Shown here piece by piece: positions 42,289-51,309 of a stretch of DNA of 64,000 nucleotides. Position 1 is the first letter of the stretch, and every line of letters starts with the position of its first letter. The stretch comes from an uncultured Arthrobacter sp. GTDB lineage: Bacteria; Actinomycetota; Actinomycetes; Actinomycetales; Micrococcaceae. The stretch covers positions 1 to 64,000 of the forward strand of contig NZ_CADCTE010000156.1 in the NCBI RefSeq assembly GCF_902805515.1. Reading direction: 5' to 3'. The notes under the pieces were generated by a model that was not told the DNA's origin, searched no databases, and saw only the letters and a list, made by a program, of their open reading frames with translations. The position numbers and the translations under genes were made by a program.

Positions 42289-42996
42289 ATGTGCGGACGT
42301 TTCGTGATCGCGGGAAACAAGGCGGCAATGCTGGATGCGTTCAACGTGGACGAGTCGTTCGAGGACGAAATGAACCCGTCCTGGAATGTGGCCCCGATGA
42401 CAGGGATCCCCTTCGTTTCGGAACGACTCAGCGATGGCACCCTGACCCGCCGGCTCGACATCGCCCGCTGGGGCCTTGTCCCAGTGTGGGCGAAGGACCC
42501 CAAGATCGGCTCCCGGATGATCAATGCCCGCGCCGAATCGGTCCTCGACAAGCCCTCCTTCCGCACGGCGGCCGCCAAACGCCGGGCCCTGGTCCCCGCG
42601 AACGGCTACTACGAATGGCAGAAGAATCCCGACGGAACGAAGACTCCCACCTACCTCCACCCCGAGCGGGAGGACGACCTGATCGCCTTCGCCGCCCTGT
42701 ACGAGTTCTGGCCGGATCCGGAGAAGGCGGATGGAGATCCAGAGAAGTGGCTGACCACGGCGACCATCCTGACCACGGACGCCACCGACAGCCTCGGGCA
42801 CATCCACGACCGCTCCCCGCTGATCGTCCCGAAGGACCTCCAGGCGGACTGGCTCGATCCGGCGGTGACCTCAAAGAAGGACGTACTGGAACTGATCGAC
42901 GCGATCCCTGAACCCGTCCTCGTCCCCCGCGTGGTGGGCAAGGAGGTGGGATCCGTCCGCAATGACGGGCCGCACCTCATCGAACCGGCCGAATAG
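42289..42996 (+). CDS. SRAP-family protein (YedK/HMCES-like)
   Basis: 235 residues. C2 (after Met removal the N-terminal nucleophile), ARAESV, and NGYYEWQK motifs define the SRAP family, which traps abasic sites in single-stranded DNA as a stable thiazolidine crosslink. H-containing HDRSPLIVPKDL is also present. CACAAT lies 6 nt before the ATG, so the mRNA is probably leaderless. The 3' end overlaps the convergent L,D-transpeptidase gene by 126 bp. Confidence 0.88.
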   Translation: MCGRFVIAGNKAAMLDAFNVDESFEDEMNPSWNVAPMTGIPFVSERLSDGTLTRRLDIARWGLVPVWAKDPKIGSRMINARAESVLDKPSFRTAAAKRRALVPANGYYEWQKNPDGTKTPTYLHPEREDDLIAFAALYEFWPDPEKADGDPEKWLTTATILTTDATDSLGHIHDRSPLIVPKDLQADWLDPAVTSKKDVLELIDAIPEPVLVPRVVGKEVGSVRNDGPHLIEPAE

Positions 42997-44313
42997 CCCC
43001 GCCCGCTGCCCGCTGCCCCCGTGCCAGTTGGCGGTTGCCCCAAGAAGTTGCCGAGCAGGCAGCCGTTCCACCCGGATCCCTGCACTCAGGGACCAGGTGA
43101 TCGACCCGCCCTGAAAGGCCTGGCGGACTCCGCCGAAAATCGGCGTGGGATTGGACGTCGGATAGCCCAACCGGCCCGTCCGGGCCTCCGCCAGATAGAG
43201 GTTGTGGATCAGGCCCGTGGAGATCCGGGCACCGGTCGCACGGGAGTAGTAGACCGCCCCGCCCTCGAACGTCTGGAAAACCCCGCCGTTTCCGCCCATC
43301 TCATCCGACGTCGGATACCCCAGGGCTCCCTGCTCCCGGCCCGACCGGTCATAGGCGCCCCGGATCACACCCCGGACGACGTGCGCCCCGCCCTCCGGTG
43401 ACCACCGGAGGGTCCCCCGCTCGAAATCCTGGGAGCTTCCGCCACGCGTCAGCCCCGTGACCTCATTACCCACGGGCCCGCCCAATGCCACCCGCCCACC
43501 GGCCACCGTGTACTTGCTGGTGATCGGACCGGTCGGGTCGGCGGAGTAGGGGGTGAAGACATCACCCACCGCGCCCATGATGACCCGGTCACCGGGCACC
43601 GCATCCTTGAGATAGCGGGTGACCAGCGCCTCGGGCAACGCGATGCATCCCGCCGTCGGCGCCGGATTCGAATGCATAAAGATTGCGAATCCGGCACCCT
43701 CCCGGATGGGAGAATCCGGTGGCCTGTTGTAATTCAGGACCACGCCCTGCCGGTAATCTCCGGTCGGGCGCGTCGCGAAATCCCACATGTCTTCGTCGGG
43801 GAAGTCGTGGGAACTCGATTCGAAATATCGATTGTAATCGGACGAATATTCTCCGCCGCCGCCCCAGCGGGATCGACTGTTGAGAATCCGGAACCGGAGC
43901 CGGGTGCCCGGGTTCCACAGCCCGAAGCCTTCGGTGACCGAATAGGAGCCCGTTGGGGAATACTCCGCCGCCGTGTGGCCGCTTGGGACACCGGGCGCTC
44001 GAAACCCATTCCGTCCCACGTTTCCGGGGCTCTGCCAGTCCTGCGCGTAGCGCTCACCCGACCTCACGCAGGTGGTGATCAGGGCATCACTGCTGCTGCG
44101 GTGGGCCGTGGTCGCGAACGTGACCCGGTTTGCCCCGTACCCCGGATACAGCACCTGGCCTGCGTTCAACCGTTCGCAGGGGTTCGTCTCCTGGATTGCC
44201 TCCCGGATGTCGGCCCGTGCCGCGGGCGCTTGTTCGAGGAGGCCGCCGTCCAGTATGCCGGCCACGGCAAGTACCGCGGCGATGGTCCGCAGCCCCGCGG
44301 ATCGTGTTTTCAT
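42871..44313 (-). CDS. L,D-transpeptidase with LGFP repeats
   Basis: 480 residues. Signal peptide (about 1-34); YkuD-type catalytic domain (about 150-260) with HSNPAPTAGCI (His and catalytic Cys) ; C-terminal LGFP repeats (GALGYPTSDEMGGNGG, GRLGYPTSNPTPIFGG). Such proteins cross-link peptidoglycan or act on its stem peptides and attach via LGFP to the wall. The frame runs 126 bp antisense into the SRAP gene, and the last about 45 residues (after ANWHGGSGQ) look unlike a natural domain end; the original stop may be lost or a frameshift may occur here. Confidence 0.8.
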   Translation of the reverse strand: MKTRSAGLRTIAAVLAVAGILDGGLLEQAPAARADIREAIQETNPCERLNAGQVLYPGYGANRVTFATTAHRSSSDALITTCVRSGERYAQDWQSPGNVGRNGFRAPGVPSGHTAAEYSPTGSYSVTEGFGLWNPGTRLRFRILNSRSRWGGGGEYSSDYNRYFESSSHDFPDEDMWDFATRPTGDYRQGVVLNYNRPPDSPIREGAGFAIFMHSNPAPTAGCIALPEALVTRYLKDAVPGDRVIMGAVGDVFTPYSADPTGPITSKYTVAGGRVALGGPVGNEVTGLTRGGSSQDFERGTLRWSPEGGAHVVRGVIRGAYDRSGREQGALGYPTSDEMGGNGGVFQTFEGGAVYYSRATGARISTGLIHNLYLAEARTGRLGYPTSNPTPIFGGVRQAFQGGSITWSLSAGIRVERLPARQLLGATANWHGGSGQRAGLFGRFDEVRPVIADGSHLLAHHAGDEDGFRDRVDQFQYVLL

Positions 44314-44907
44314 GAATACCTTTTGCGCAAAGTGAAGGGAGGAATTACCGCAGGGAGGACCGCCGGAGCGCGCGACGAAGCACGCGGGCAGAGCGCTGGA
44401 GTCAGCGGAGGGTGGGTTGCGGAAGGGCCGCTTCCGGGTGCCTCAGGCGGTTAACCGCGGGGGTTTCCCGGAAAGGACAGTGCAGAAACGTCATTACCCA
44501 CTTGTTGCGGTCGGCGGTGATGTTGCCACGCCAAACGATGATTTCATCATCCCAAATCCCCCCAAATTAAACCTGATCACCGGAGCGTATCGGATTCACG
44601 GGGAGCCGCAAAGTTCCCGGTAGATCCTGTGGCCGAATGGTTATCCATCCCGGATTCCGTCAATGGCCCACCGTGCCGGCCGAAAGCCGGACGGCTATTC
44701 AGCGCCAATGGACGCCAATTCCGATGCCGATGCGGTGCCGCAGCCGCGCGCCAACAAAGCCGTGACGAGGGGCAGTCAGCGGGATTGCGGCTCTGTTAGG
44801 CTGGCACCCCGCAGCGCGGCCGGGCCGCCGTCGATGGACAGGGCAGGCGGAACCGGGCCGTCCCGTGGACAAGCACTCCGATATCCCAATTCTTCGAGGA
44901 GGCAGCA
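44314..44907. other. Long intergenic region, no gene seen
   Basis: 594 bases between the divergent L,D-transpeptidase and PEBP genes. It includes an A+T-rich patch (about 44515-44600) with GATGA-TTTCA-TCATC, a small palindrome. It is likely the promoter region of the L,D-transpeptidase; no ORF here was supported by codon use or ribosome site. Confidence 0.5.
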
Positions 44908-45435
44908 ATGACCCGCGACCCCTACGCCGATCTGCCGGTGGTGGCCGAGTTCGAGGTGACCAGTGACGATGTCGAGAATCTTCAGCCGCTTCGGATGCAG
45001 CAGGCCTCCGGCGTCTTCGGTGCGGGCGGCGAAGACGTGTCACCGCAGCTCTCCTGGCGGGGTTTCCCCGAGGGGACGAAGAGTTTCGCCGTCACCGCCT
45101 ATGACCCGGATGCACCCTCGGCCAGCGGATTCTGGCACTGGGGTGTGTTCAATATTCCGGCCGATGTCACGTCCCTGCCCGCAGGCGCAGGATCCGAGGA
45201 CGGATCGCTGCTGCCCGAAGGTGCCATCCAGCTGCGCAACGACGCCGGATTCAGGGGATACGTCGGCGCCGCGCCACCTCCCGGCCACGGCACCCATCAC
45301 TACCATTTCGTGGTTCACGCGGTCGATGTCGAGCGGCTTGAGCTGCCCGCCGACGCCGGTGTCGCGTTCCTGGGCTTCAACCTGTACCCGCATACGCTGG
45401 GCCGGGCACGGGTGATCGGTACGTTCGAGCAGTAG
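44908..45435 (+). CDS. PEBP-like (YbhB/YbcL) phospholipid-binding protein
   Basis: 175 residues with the PEBP signatures [19 protein letters not shown] and [15 protein letters not shown]. Members bind anionic ligands; the function in bacteria is unknown. GAGGAGG lies directly before the ATG. Isolated gene. Confidence 0.9.
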   Translation: MTRDPYADLPVVAEFEVTSDDVENLQPLRMQQASGVFGAGGEDVSPQLSWRGFPEGTKSFAVTAYDPDAPSASGFWHWGVFNIPADVTSLPAGAGSEDGSLLPEGAIQLRNDAGFRGYVGAAPPPGHGTHHYHFVVHAVDVERLELPADAGVAFLGFNLYPHTLGRARVIGTFEQ

Positions 45436-45498
45436 CCCGGCGCGACGGCGAGGGCCCTCCGCGCAGGGTCCGACTGCCGATCTGGCGACCCGTACGCC

Positions 45499-46182
45499 TT
45501 ACCCACTATGCGGCTGAAGGCGTCGCCGCCGGGCACTATGCACAGCGGTCCAGGCAATCCAGCCGCCGGCAACGGCCGCCAAAAGGGCACCGACCGGCTG
45601 GGTGGGCAGGCTGCTGCCGGTGGTCACCATTCCGAGCACGACCCCCAGCGGGTAGAAGATCACCGCGGCGGCGATCCACAGGGCCCCGGCACCCTTGGGG
45701 AGGACATCCGAGCGCCACACGGCCACCCCGAGGAGCACCTGGCCGGCGAAGGCGAGCAGGAGCCCGAGCAGGAAAGTGCCCATCATCGAAGCAGGGAATT
45801 CGAGCTCCATGGCCTCCGGTATCCCCGCCAGATAGGCGTGGCCGACCGCCGGCGTGACGAACGTTGAGATGACCGAAGGCACCAGCAGCAGGGTCTGGGC
45901 GAAGACCGCGGTGACCATTGCGGGCACCGCGAGCCGGGCGGCCCTCCCGCCGGCGAGGTATATGCCCAGGGCGAGGAATCCGAACATGCCCAGGATCGTG
46001 CCGCCGGTGCTGCCGATCAGGTGACTGGTGAGGTATATCGGAGTGGTGACGAACTCCGCCCACGCCTGGGGGTCCTTTTCCTGATCGGGCTGTGGTTTAA
46101 GCGTGGACAGGGCGGTCATCAGCGCGGAGACGGGCAGGGCGATCAATCCGGCACCGACCCAGCGGGTGAGATAGGGGGTCAT
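45499..46182 (-). CDS. Multi-pass membrane protein, unknown function
   Basis: 227 residues, about six hydrophobic segments with Gly-rich turns, basic C-terminus (ARRRRLQPHSG). GAAAGGA precedes ATG 46182. Divergent from the MerR-type gene and separated from it by 309 bases that hold only promoter elements. Confidence 0.65.
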   Translation of the reverse strand: MTPYLTRWVGAGLIALPVSALMTALSTLKPQPDQEKDPQAWAEFVTTPIYLTSHLIGSTGGTILGMFGFLALGIYLAGGRAARLAVPAMVTAVFAQTLLLVPSVISTFVTPAVGHAYLAGIPEAMELEFPASMMGTFLLGLLLAFAGQVLLGVAVWRSDVLPKGAGALWIAAAVIFYPLGVVLGMVTTGSSLPTQPVGALLAAVAGGWIAWTAVHSARRRRLQPHSG

Positions 46183-46443
46183 CGGAGGTTCCTTTCTCGT
46201 CGGGAGCCCGGCTGGGCTTCCTCTTCGAGATTAAGAAGTGCCGGACGCTGCGGCATAGGGCCGATGTGCCGTCCCGAGCGCCATGGTGGTACCACGGTCC
46301 GAGGCCTACCGGCCGGGGGACAGTGGGGCGGGAATGGTTGCGCGCCGCACTGCAACGAAACCGCTCTACGGGCCGTCCGCTCGAGCGACGGACCGCCGGG
46401 AGATGAGGATGACTATGGACAACGAATCCCCGCCGATCCGGCG

Positions 46444-46483
46444 TTGAAAGAAACATAGACACCACGACTATAGATAGTTACAG
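46444..46483 (+). promoter_or_regulatory. MerR-type promoter with 19-bp spacer
   Basis: TTGAAA (46444-46449) and TATAGA (46469-46474) are separated by 19 nt, the long spacer typical of MerR-controlled promoters. Across the -10 lies an inverted repeat ACTAT-AG-ATAGT (46467-46478). The MerR gene starts 17 nt after TATAGA. It probably autoregulates. The remaining gap 46183-46443 has no gene. Confidence 0.55.
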
Positions 46484-46491
46484 TATCCGTT

Positions 46492-47121
46492 ATGAAGATC
46501 TCGCAGCTGAGTGCCGCCAGTGGCGTCTCCCAGCCCACGATCAAGCTGTACCTGCGCGAGGGCCTTCTCCCGCCGGGAGCCAAGACCCATGCCAACCAGG
46601 CGACCTACTCGGAAGCCCACGTGCGGCGCCTCGGAATCATCCGCACGCTCACCCAGGTGGGCGGGCTCTCGGTCGCTTCGGCCAAGACCGTCCTTGACGC
46701 CATCGATTCCGACCTGCCGCTGAACTGGACCTTCGGCCTCGCCCAGCGCGCGGCCTCACCCGACGTCGACGGAACCGACCTGAGCGACGCCGATCTTGCC
46801 CGCGCCGACGATTTTCTCGCCGGCCTGACCTACCACGACGGCCCCGGCCGTTTCGGCGTGGCGAAAACACTCCGGGCGATGGCCGAGGCCGGGCTTGAGG
46901 CCGACGGCGCGTGGCGGGACAGTTACCGCAAAGCGGCCGAGATCATCGGCGAAGCAGACATCGACCTAATCGACCGCCGGGAGGGCCGGCTGGCGAAAGC
47001 CGAGACCGTCGTGATCGGCACCGTGCTCGGCGATGCCCTCCTCGCCGCCCTCCGCCGCGCTGCGCAGGAGCACTTCTCCAGCCAGCGCTACCCCTCCAGG
47101 AGCACCGAAACCGCTCCCTAA
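46492..47121 (+). CDS. MerR-family regulator
   Basis: 209 residues. N-terminal HTH (about 1-70) with ISQLSAASGVSQPTIKLYLREGLLPPG, a C-terminal ligand domain of unrelated sequence (DLARADDFLAGLTYHDGPG). It probably regulates the membrane protein that follows, whose start lies just past its stop codon. The likely effector is unknown. Confidence 0.85.
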   Translation: MKISQLSAASGVSQPTIKLYLREGLLPPGAKTHANQATYSEAHVRRLGIIRTLTQVGGLSVASAKTVLDAIDSDLPLNWTFGLAQRAASPDVDGTDLSDADLARADDFLAGLTYHDGPGRFGVAKTLRAMAEAGLEADGAWRDSYRKAAEIIGEADIDLIDRREGRLAKAETVVIGTVLGDALLAALRRAAQEHFSSQRYPSRSTETAP

Positions 47122-47150
47122 TGCATCTTCCTGATCACCTTGGAGACATC

Positions 47151-48113
47151 ATGGAACTGCTCATCCCGGATTCCCAGCGTCCCACCCGTGCCGCGCTGAC
47201 GTGGCACCGCCCGCTGCTTGTCCTCGCCGGGGCCATGGCCCTGCTTGCCGTCATCAGCCTGCTGGGGCTGATCTTCGATCCCCGCGAGATCACCGGTGCT
47301 CCAGCGTGGGCCAAACCGCTGAAGTTCGCCCTCTCGATATTCATCTACGCCTTCACCCTTGCCTGGCTCACGAGTCTTCTCACCCGCGGCCGGAGACTCG
47401 CCTGGTGGATGGGCACCGTGGCGGCCGCCGCGCTCGTCATTGAAATGGTAGTCATCGTCGGCGCCGTGCCCTTCGGCACCACCAGCCACTTCAACGTCTC
47501 GACCCCGCTTCACGCCACCCTGTGGGGGGTGATGGCGCTGTCGATCGTAGTGGTCTGGCTTGCAACGTTGATTGTCGGCGTCCTCCTTGCCCTCAGTCGG
47601 CTCGGCGACCGGGCGGTCTCCTGGGCGGTCCGGGCCGGGGTCGTCCTCGGTCTGGCCGGCATGGGTGTTGCGTACTTCATGACCTCACCCACCAGCGCCC
47701 AGCTTGAGGACTTCCAGGGTGTGGCCGGAGCCCATGCCGTCGGCGTGCCCGACGGCGGTCCCGGGCTGTTCCTGCTGGGCTGGAGCACCGTGGGCGGCGA
47801 CCTGCGGGTCCCGCACTTCGTGGGAATGCACGCCCTGCAGCTGCTGCCGATCGCGGCGCTCGCGCTGGCGTGGGCTGCCCGCAGGTTCCCGGTTCTCCGG
47901 CCTGAGGGGGTGCGGCTGGGTATCGTCATCGTCCTGTCGCTGCTGTACGCCGGGATGCTTGTGGTGCTGACACTTCAGGCCCTTGCCGGTGAATCGATTG
48001 TCCAACCGAGTCCGGTGACCGCCACCGCCGCCACGGGGCTGTTCGTCGCAGCGGCAGCAGCAATCATCGTCATCCTTCGGTCCGGCCCGGCCTCTCCGGT
48101 CCGAACCACCTAG
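47151..48113 (+). CDS. Multi-pass membrane protein downstream of MerR
   Basis: 320 residues, about eight hydrophobic segments; no family recognised. ATG 47151 is preceded by TTGGAG; an alternative ATG at 47121 overlaps the MerR stop (TAATG) but lacks a ribosome site. Likely in an operon with the MerR gene and therefore its target. Confidence 0.7.
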   Translation: MELLIPDSQRPTRAALTWHRPLLVLAGAMALLAVISLLGLIFDPREITGAPAWAKPLKFALSIFIYAFTLAWLTSLLTRGRRLAWWMGTVAAAALVIEMVVIVGAVPFGTTSHFNVSTPLHATLWGVMALSIVVVWLATLIVGVLLALSRLGDRAVSWAVRAGVVLGLAGMGVAYFMTSPTSAQLEDFQGVAGAHAVGVPDGGPGLFLLGWSTVGGDLRVPHFVGMHALQLLPIAALALAWAARRFPVLRPEGVRLGIVIVLSLLYAGMLVVLTLQALAGESIVQPSPVTATAATGLFVAAAAAIIVILRSGPASPVRTT

Positions 48114-48179
48114 GAGCCCATCCGCCGTCCGGTCCCCCGCCGTCCGGTTCCCCAGCCCGCAGGCGCTAGGCTGACCGGG

Positions 48180-48203
48180 ATGAATAGGCGGGCGGGCGGT
48201 TGA
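48180..48203 (+). other. Possible leaderless 7-codon upstream ORF
   Basis: ATG at 48180 lies 7 nt after TAGGCT, like other leaderless starts in this window, and encodes MNRRAGG before TGA at 48201-48203. The stop overlaps the TTG start of the M50 gene (TTGA), so translation may be coupled. Confidence 0.3.
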
Positions 48204-48928
48204 GCACCTTCGGTGAATGGTTTTTGGGCACCTTTGCGCGAGGTGAGGCTCCGGTCGTGACGTCGATCGAACTGGGACTCATCCTCGCCGGAGCGGCAGC
48301 GCTGTCGGTTCCGCGGGCCACCTGGCGGTGGTTCGGCCTGGTGTCGACGGTCGTACACGAACTCGGGCATGCGTTTTCCGCCCTGATGGTGGGGCACAGA
48401 ATCACAGGCATCACCCTGAGGCTCGACCACTCCGGCAGAACCACCTCCTTTGGCCGGAGCGGGCTCCGGACGGTGTGGTCCGGGTTCTGGGGCTACCCCG
48501 TTCCGGCGGTGGTCGGGGCCGGCCTCGTCTGGGCCGGCCTTACCGGGTGGGGGCCGGCCGCGATGTCGGCCGGAGCCCTCGTCCTTGTGCTGACCGTCCT
48601 TTTCATCCGGAATGCCGGGGGCCTGCTCATCCTCCTGGGCACGATCGCCGCCGTCGTCGGGCTGATGCTCTTCGTCCCACCGGTGTTCACCGGGCACCTC
48701 GTCGTCGGTCTCGGGCTGGCCCTTCTGGTGGGCTCGGTCCGCGACCTGCTCAATGTCACCATGGTCCATCTCCGGCACCGGCACCGGCTTGAAACCTCGG
48801 ACGCGTATCTGCTCTCCCGGCGCACCGTCGTCCCCTCCGCGGTGTGGCTGTTCCTTTTCACGGCGGTGATCGGCGGTTCCTGGTTCCTCGCCGGGCGAGC
48901 CGTCGGGATGGTGGTGGCAGCGCTCTAG
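48200..48928 (+). CDS. M50-family membrane metallopeptidase
   Basis: 242 residues, six or so membrane helices. HELGH (about 53-57) is the zinc motif; no clear PDZ domain. M50 proteases cleave inside membranes, e.g. anti-sigma factors. The start TTG 48200 is the only in-frame candidate; GGCGGGCGG precedes it. It may be coupled to a tiny uORF. Confidence 0.8.
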   Translation: MSTFGEWFLGTFARGEAPVVTSIELGLILAGAAALSVPRATWRWFGLVSTVVHELGHAFSALMVGHRITGITLRLDHSGRTTSFGRSGLRTVWSGFWGYPVPAVVGAGLVWAGLTGWGPAAMSAGALVLVLTVLFIRNAGGLLILLGTIAAVVGLMLFVPPVFTGHLVVGLGLALLVGSVRDLLNVTMVHLRHRHRLETSDAYLLSRRTVVPSAVWLFLFTAVIGGSWFLAGRAVGMVVAAL

Positions 48929-49026
48929 TTCCTCGGCCGGCTTCTCAGCTGGTCCCCGTGGGAGCCCACGCCGCAGGCACCGGGACTACCAGAGCAGGCG
49001 GGACAGGAACCTCCGGGGTTTCGCGC

Positions 49027-50217
49027 TCATTCTGCGCCAAGGACCGGGGCCGGGGCGTCGATGACGTTGGGGACGAAGCGGCAGAAGTAGTCGGTGATGT
49101 ACCCGTCCGATTCGCGGATGCCCACGCCGACCGCTTCTCCGTCGACGATCCAGGAGCCGAGGACCGGGTGATTGCCGTCGAAGTCAGGCAGGGGGCTCCA
49201 GGCCTGGTAGCACCAACCTTCGGCGCCGTAGTCCCCAGGCTGCTCGAGCTCGATCCCCTTCGCATGGATGCGGATATTGTCCCCTTCGCGTCCATGAAGG
49301 GGTTTGGCTACCCACTCCTCCATCCCGTGAGGGCCCTCCAGATAGGACGGCAGGAGGTTGGGGTGCCCTGGGTAGAGATGCCAGAGTGCGGCAAGGAGCG
49401 CCTTGTTCGAGAGGAACATTTTCCACGCTGGTTCATACCATCGGGTCATCACCGGCCAATCCCGGATGTTCCTGCCGAAGTCCTCCTTCATCATGTGTTC
49501 CCACGGATACAGCTTGAAGATGCTGCTGATGACGTTCTCATCAAGGTCGACGAACCGCTTGGTGCGGGCGTTCCAGCCGATGTCGCTCATGTTGATGCCG
49601 ACGGTCTCCCACCCTGCCTGGTTGGCGACATCGAGCATGTAGGCGGCGGTCATCCAGTCTTCGCCCGACTCTTCGACTTCGGTGTGGGCCACATGCAGCC
49701 TTGCTCCATCGAGGCCCCCACGCTGCTTCTCCCACGCCCGGACAAGGGCTTCGTGGATGCCGTTCCACTGGTCCTTGTGGGGCATCACGTCCTGCAGCCA
49801 GTACCACTGGGCGATCGACGCCTCGATCAGCCCGGTGGGGGTATCGCCGTTGTATTCGAGCATTTTGGGCGGGTTCACGCCGTCGTAGGCGAAGTCGAAG
49901 CGCCCGTAGACGGCGGGTTCGCTGCGCGCAAGGGAACTCGCTGCCAGCTTCAGGGCTTCCGGACCGATGCCGATGGTGCCCATCGCCCCGGTGGCGAGGT
50001 ACCGGGCGGCCTCGATGCACATGCCATGCAGTTCCTCGGTGACCTTTTCGAGCATTTCCACTTCGACAAGGTCGAACTGGTAGAAGGCACTTTCGTTCCA
50101 GTACTCGATTGAGGAGCCATCGGGCAGGACCGTCGTCGAAAAGACGAGGCCCTGGCTTTCGATCTTCTGTTTCCAGTCGGGGCGCGGAACGGAGGGAATG
50201 CGCTTCACCTCAGCCAC
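49027..50217 (-). CDS. YgiC-like ATP-grasp (glutathionylspermidine synthase family)
   Basis: 396 residues of the GSP_synth family, an ATP-grasp amide ligase fold. Visible features: LEYNGDTPTGLIEASIAQWYW, RFVDLDENVISSIFKLYPWEH and EWVAKPLHGREGDN (ATP/Mg site). In E. coli and others these ygiC-like genes follow ygiB-like genes, and the reaction is unproven. GTG 50217 overlaps the previous gene's stop by 8 bp and has GGGAAG upstream. The substrate is unknown; glutathione is not typical of actinobacteria. Confidence 0.82.
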   Translation of the reverse strand: MAEVKRIPSVPRPDWKQKIESQGLVFSTTVLPDGSSIEYWNESAFYQFDLVEVEMLEKVTEELHGMCIEAARYLATGAMGTIGIGPEALKLAASSLARSEPAVYGRFDFAYDGVNPPKMLEYNGDTPTGLIEASIAQWYWLQDVMPHKDQWNGIHEALVRAWEKQRGGLDGARLHVAHTEVEESGEDWMTAAYMLDVANQAGWETVGINMSDIGWNARTKRFVDLDENVISSIFKLYPWEHMMKEDFGRNIRDWPVMTRWYEPAWKMFLSNKALLAALWHLYPGHPNLLPSYLEGPHGMEEWVAKPLHGREGDNIRIHAKGIELEQPGDYGAEGWCYQAWSPLPDFDGNHPVLGSWIVDGEAVGVGIRESDGYITDYFCRFVPNVIDAPAPVLGAE

Positions 50218-50656
50218 CCATGCTTCCCGAGCGGCCGCCGCTGCCCGACTTGGCACTGTCGCCGAAACCGCCCCGGCTTACCGCCGAAGACCCCGAGGCG
50301 GGCAGGCCGCTCCGGGTCGAAGCACCCGCCGGAACCGTGGTGACGCCGCCGGAAAGCGTTGACCCGACGGGAGGAATGGACCTGCTGATAGCCGCGCTGC
50401 GCGCCCCCATGGCGAAAAAGTACCACCCGTAGACGCCGGAGGACCGGCCTTCCTCGCTGCACTTGCTGTCCTCGACCCGCTCCTGCGTGGTGCGGTCCTG
50501 GCAGACCTGGGCGTAGTCGGCGTCGATCACCTCGCCCGAGGGGGAGCATCCGGTGAGCACGGCGCTTGCAAGAAGCGCCGTCACACCAATGGAAAGGGAC
50601 GCACTTCGGCGGCTTCGATTCCGATCGCCCGCTGATGGGGCTTGGATATCGGTCAT
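50210..50656 (-). CDS. Lipoprotein, YgiB-like partner of YgiC
   Basis: 148 residues. Signal peptide with lipobox LTGC (C about 36), then a Cys-containing stretch (VCQDRTTQERVEDSKCSEEG, WYFFAMGARSAAI) and a Ser/Gly-rich tail. Its place directly before the YgiC-like gene, with overlapping ends, fits the ygiB-ygiC pairing seen in Proteobacteria; DUF1190 identity is likely but not certain. Same operon. Confidence 0.7.
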   Translation of the reverse strand: MTDIQAPSAGDRNRSRRSASLSIGVTALLASAVLTGCSPSGEVIDADYAQVCQDRTTQERVEDSKCSEEGRSSGVYGWYFFAMGARSAAISRSIPPVGSTLSGGVTTVPAGASTRSGLPASGSSAVSRGGFGDSAKSGSGGRSGSMGG

Positions 50657-50910
50657 GGTCGGCTTCCGGTCGCTGGGATGATGAATGAATCCGGGCCCTC
50701 TGCTGGTACGTACGAGGTGTCCGCTCAGCGGCAAGGCAGGCGGCCTGGTGGAACGGCGGGGTGCTGGCCCGAAGTGAATCCCCGGACCGTTGGTCCTGAC
50801 GCTTGAAAAGTACTGTAACCCACCAGCAGGAGTGCTCCGCCAGAATTGGCTGTGGCGGCGTCGCCCGAAGGTAGTGAGCGACGGGCGCGGTGCGCCCTAT
50901 GATCTTCTCC

Positions 50911-51309
50911 ATGGCGGCACTCGGAAAGGTTTCGTACTGGTCGGCCGAGCACGGATGGGGAGTGATTTCTTCGGCGGAGACCCCCGGCGGATGCTGGGTA
51001 CACTTCAGCGCGGCCGCCGAAGGCGGTCTCCGGGACCTGGCTGAGGGCCAGATCATCGAAATGGACTTCGAAAGGGCCGAGCAGGACGGGTATCACTTCA
51101 GCGCCACGCGGGTGTGGCCCCCGGGTGCCCGGCCCGACCGAATCCCGGACGGCGGAGCGTCAATACATCGGTCCGTTGAGGAAGAGCTGCGGTTCACGAC
51201 CGGCGACGACGATCCGATGCAAACGCGCACCCGGGGGCTTCCGATAAGCCGCGCCTACGAAAGCCACCTGCACATCACCTTCGACGACGATGGACCGGCC
51301 TCGCCCTAG
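50911..51309 (+). CDS. Divergent cold-shock-domain protein
   Basis: 132 residues. CSD-like part (about 1-60) with KVSYWSAEHGWGVI and CWVHFSA; aromatic RNP residues are partly replaced, so binding may differ. A longer C-terminal part (61-132) is acidic, with no recognised domain. TATGAT lies 7 nt before the ATG (leaderless). Its stop and that of the CPBP gene share CTAG. Confidence 0.72.
   Translation: MAALGKVSYWSAEHGWGVISSAETPGGCWVHFSAAAEGGLRDLAEGQIIEMDFERAEQDGYHFSATRVWPPGARPDRIPDGGASIHRSVEEELRFTTGDDDPMQTRTRGLPISRAYESHLHITFDDDGPASP

Noticed and set aside
44417-44623. 68-codon frame in the long gap
   Set aside because: No ribosome site or homology; low-GC part is more like promoter DNA.
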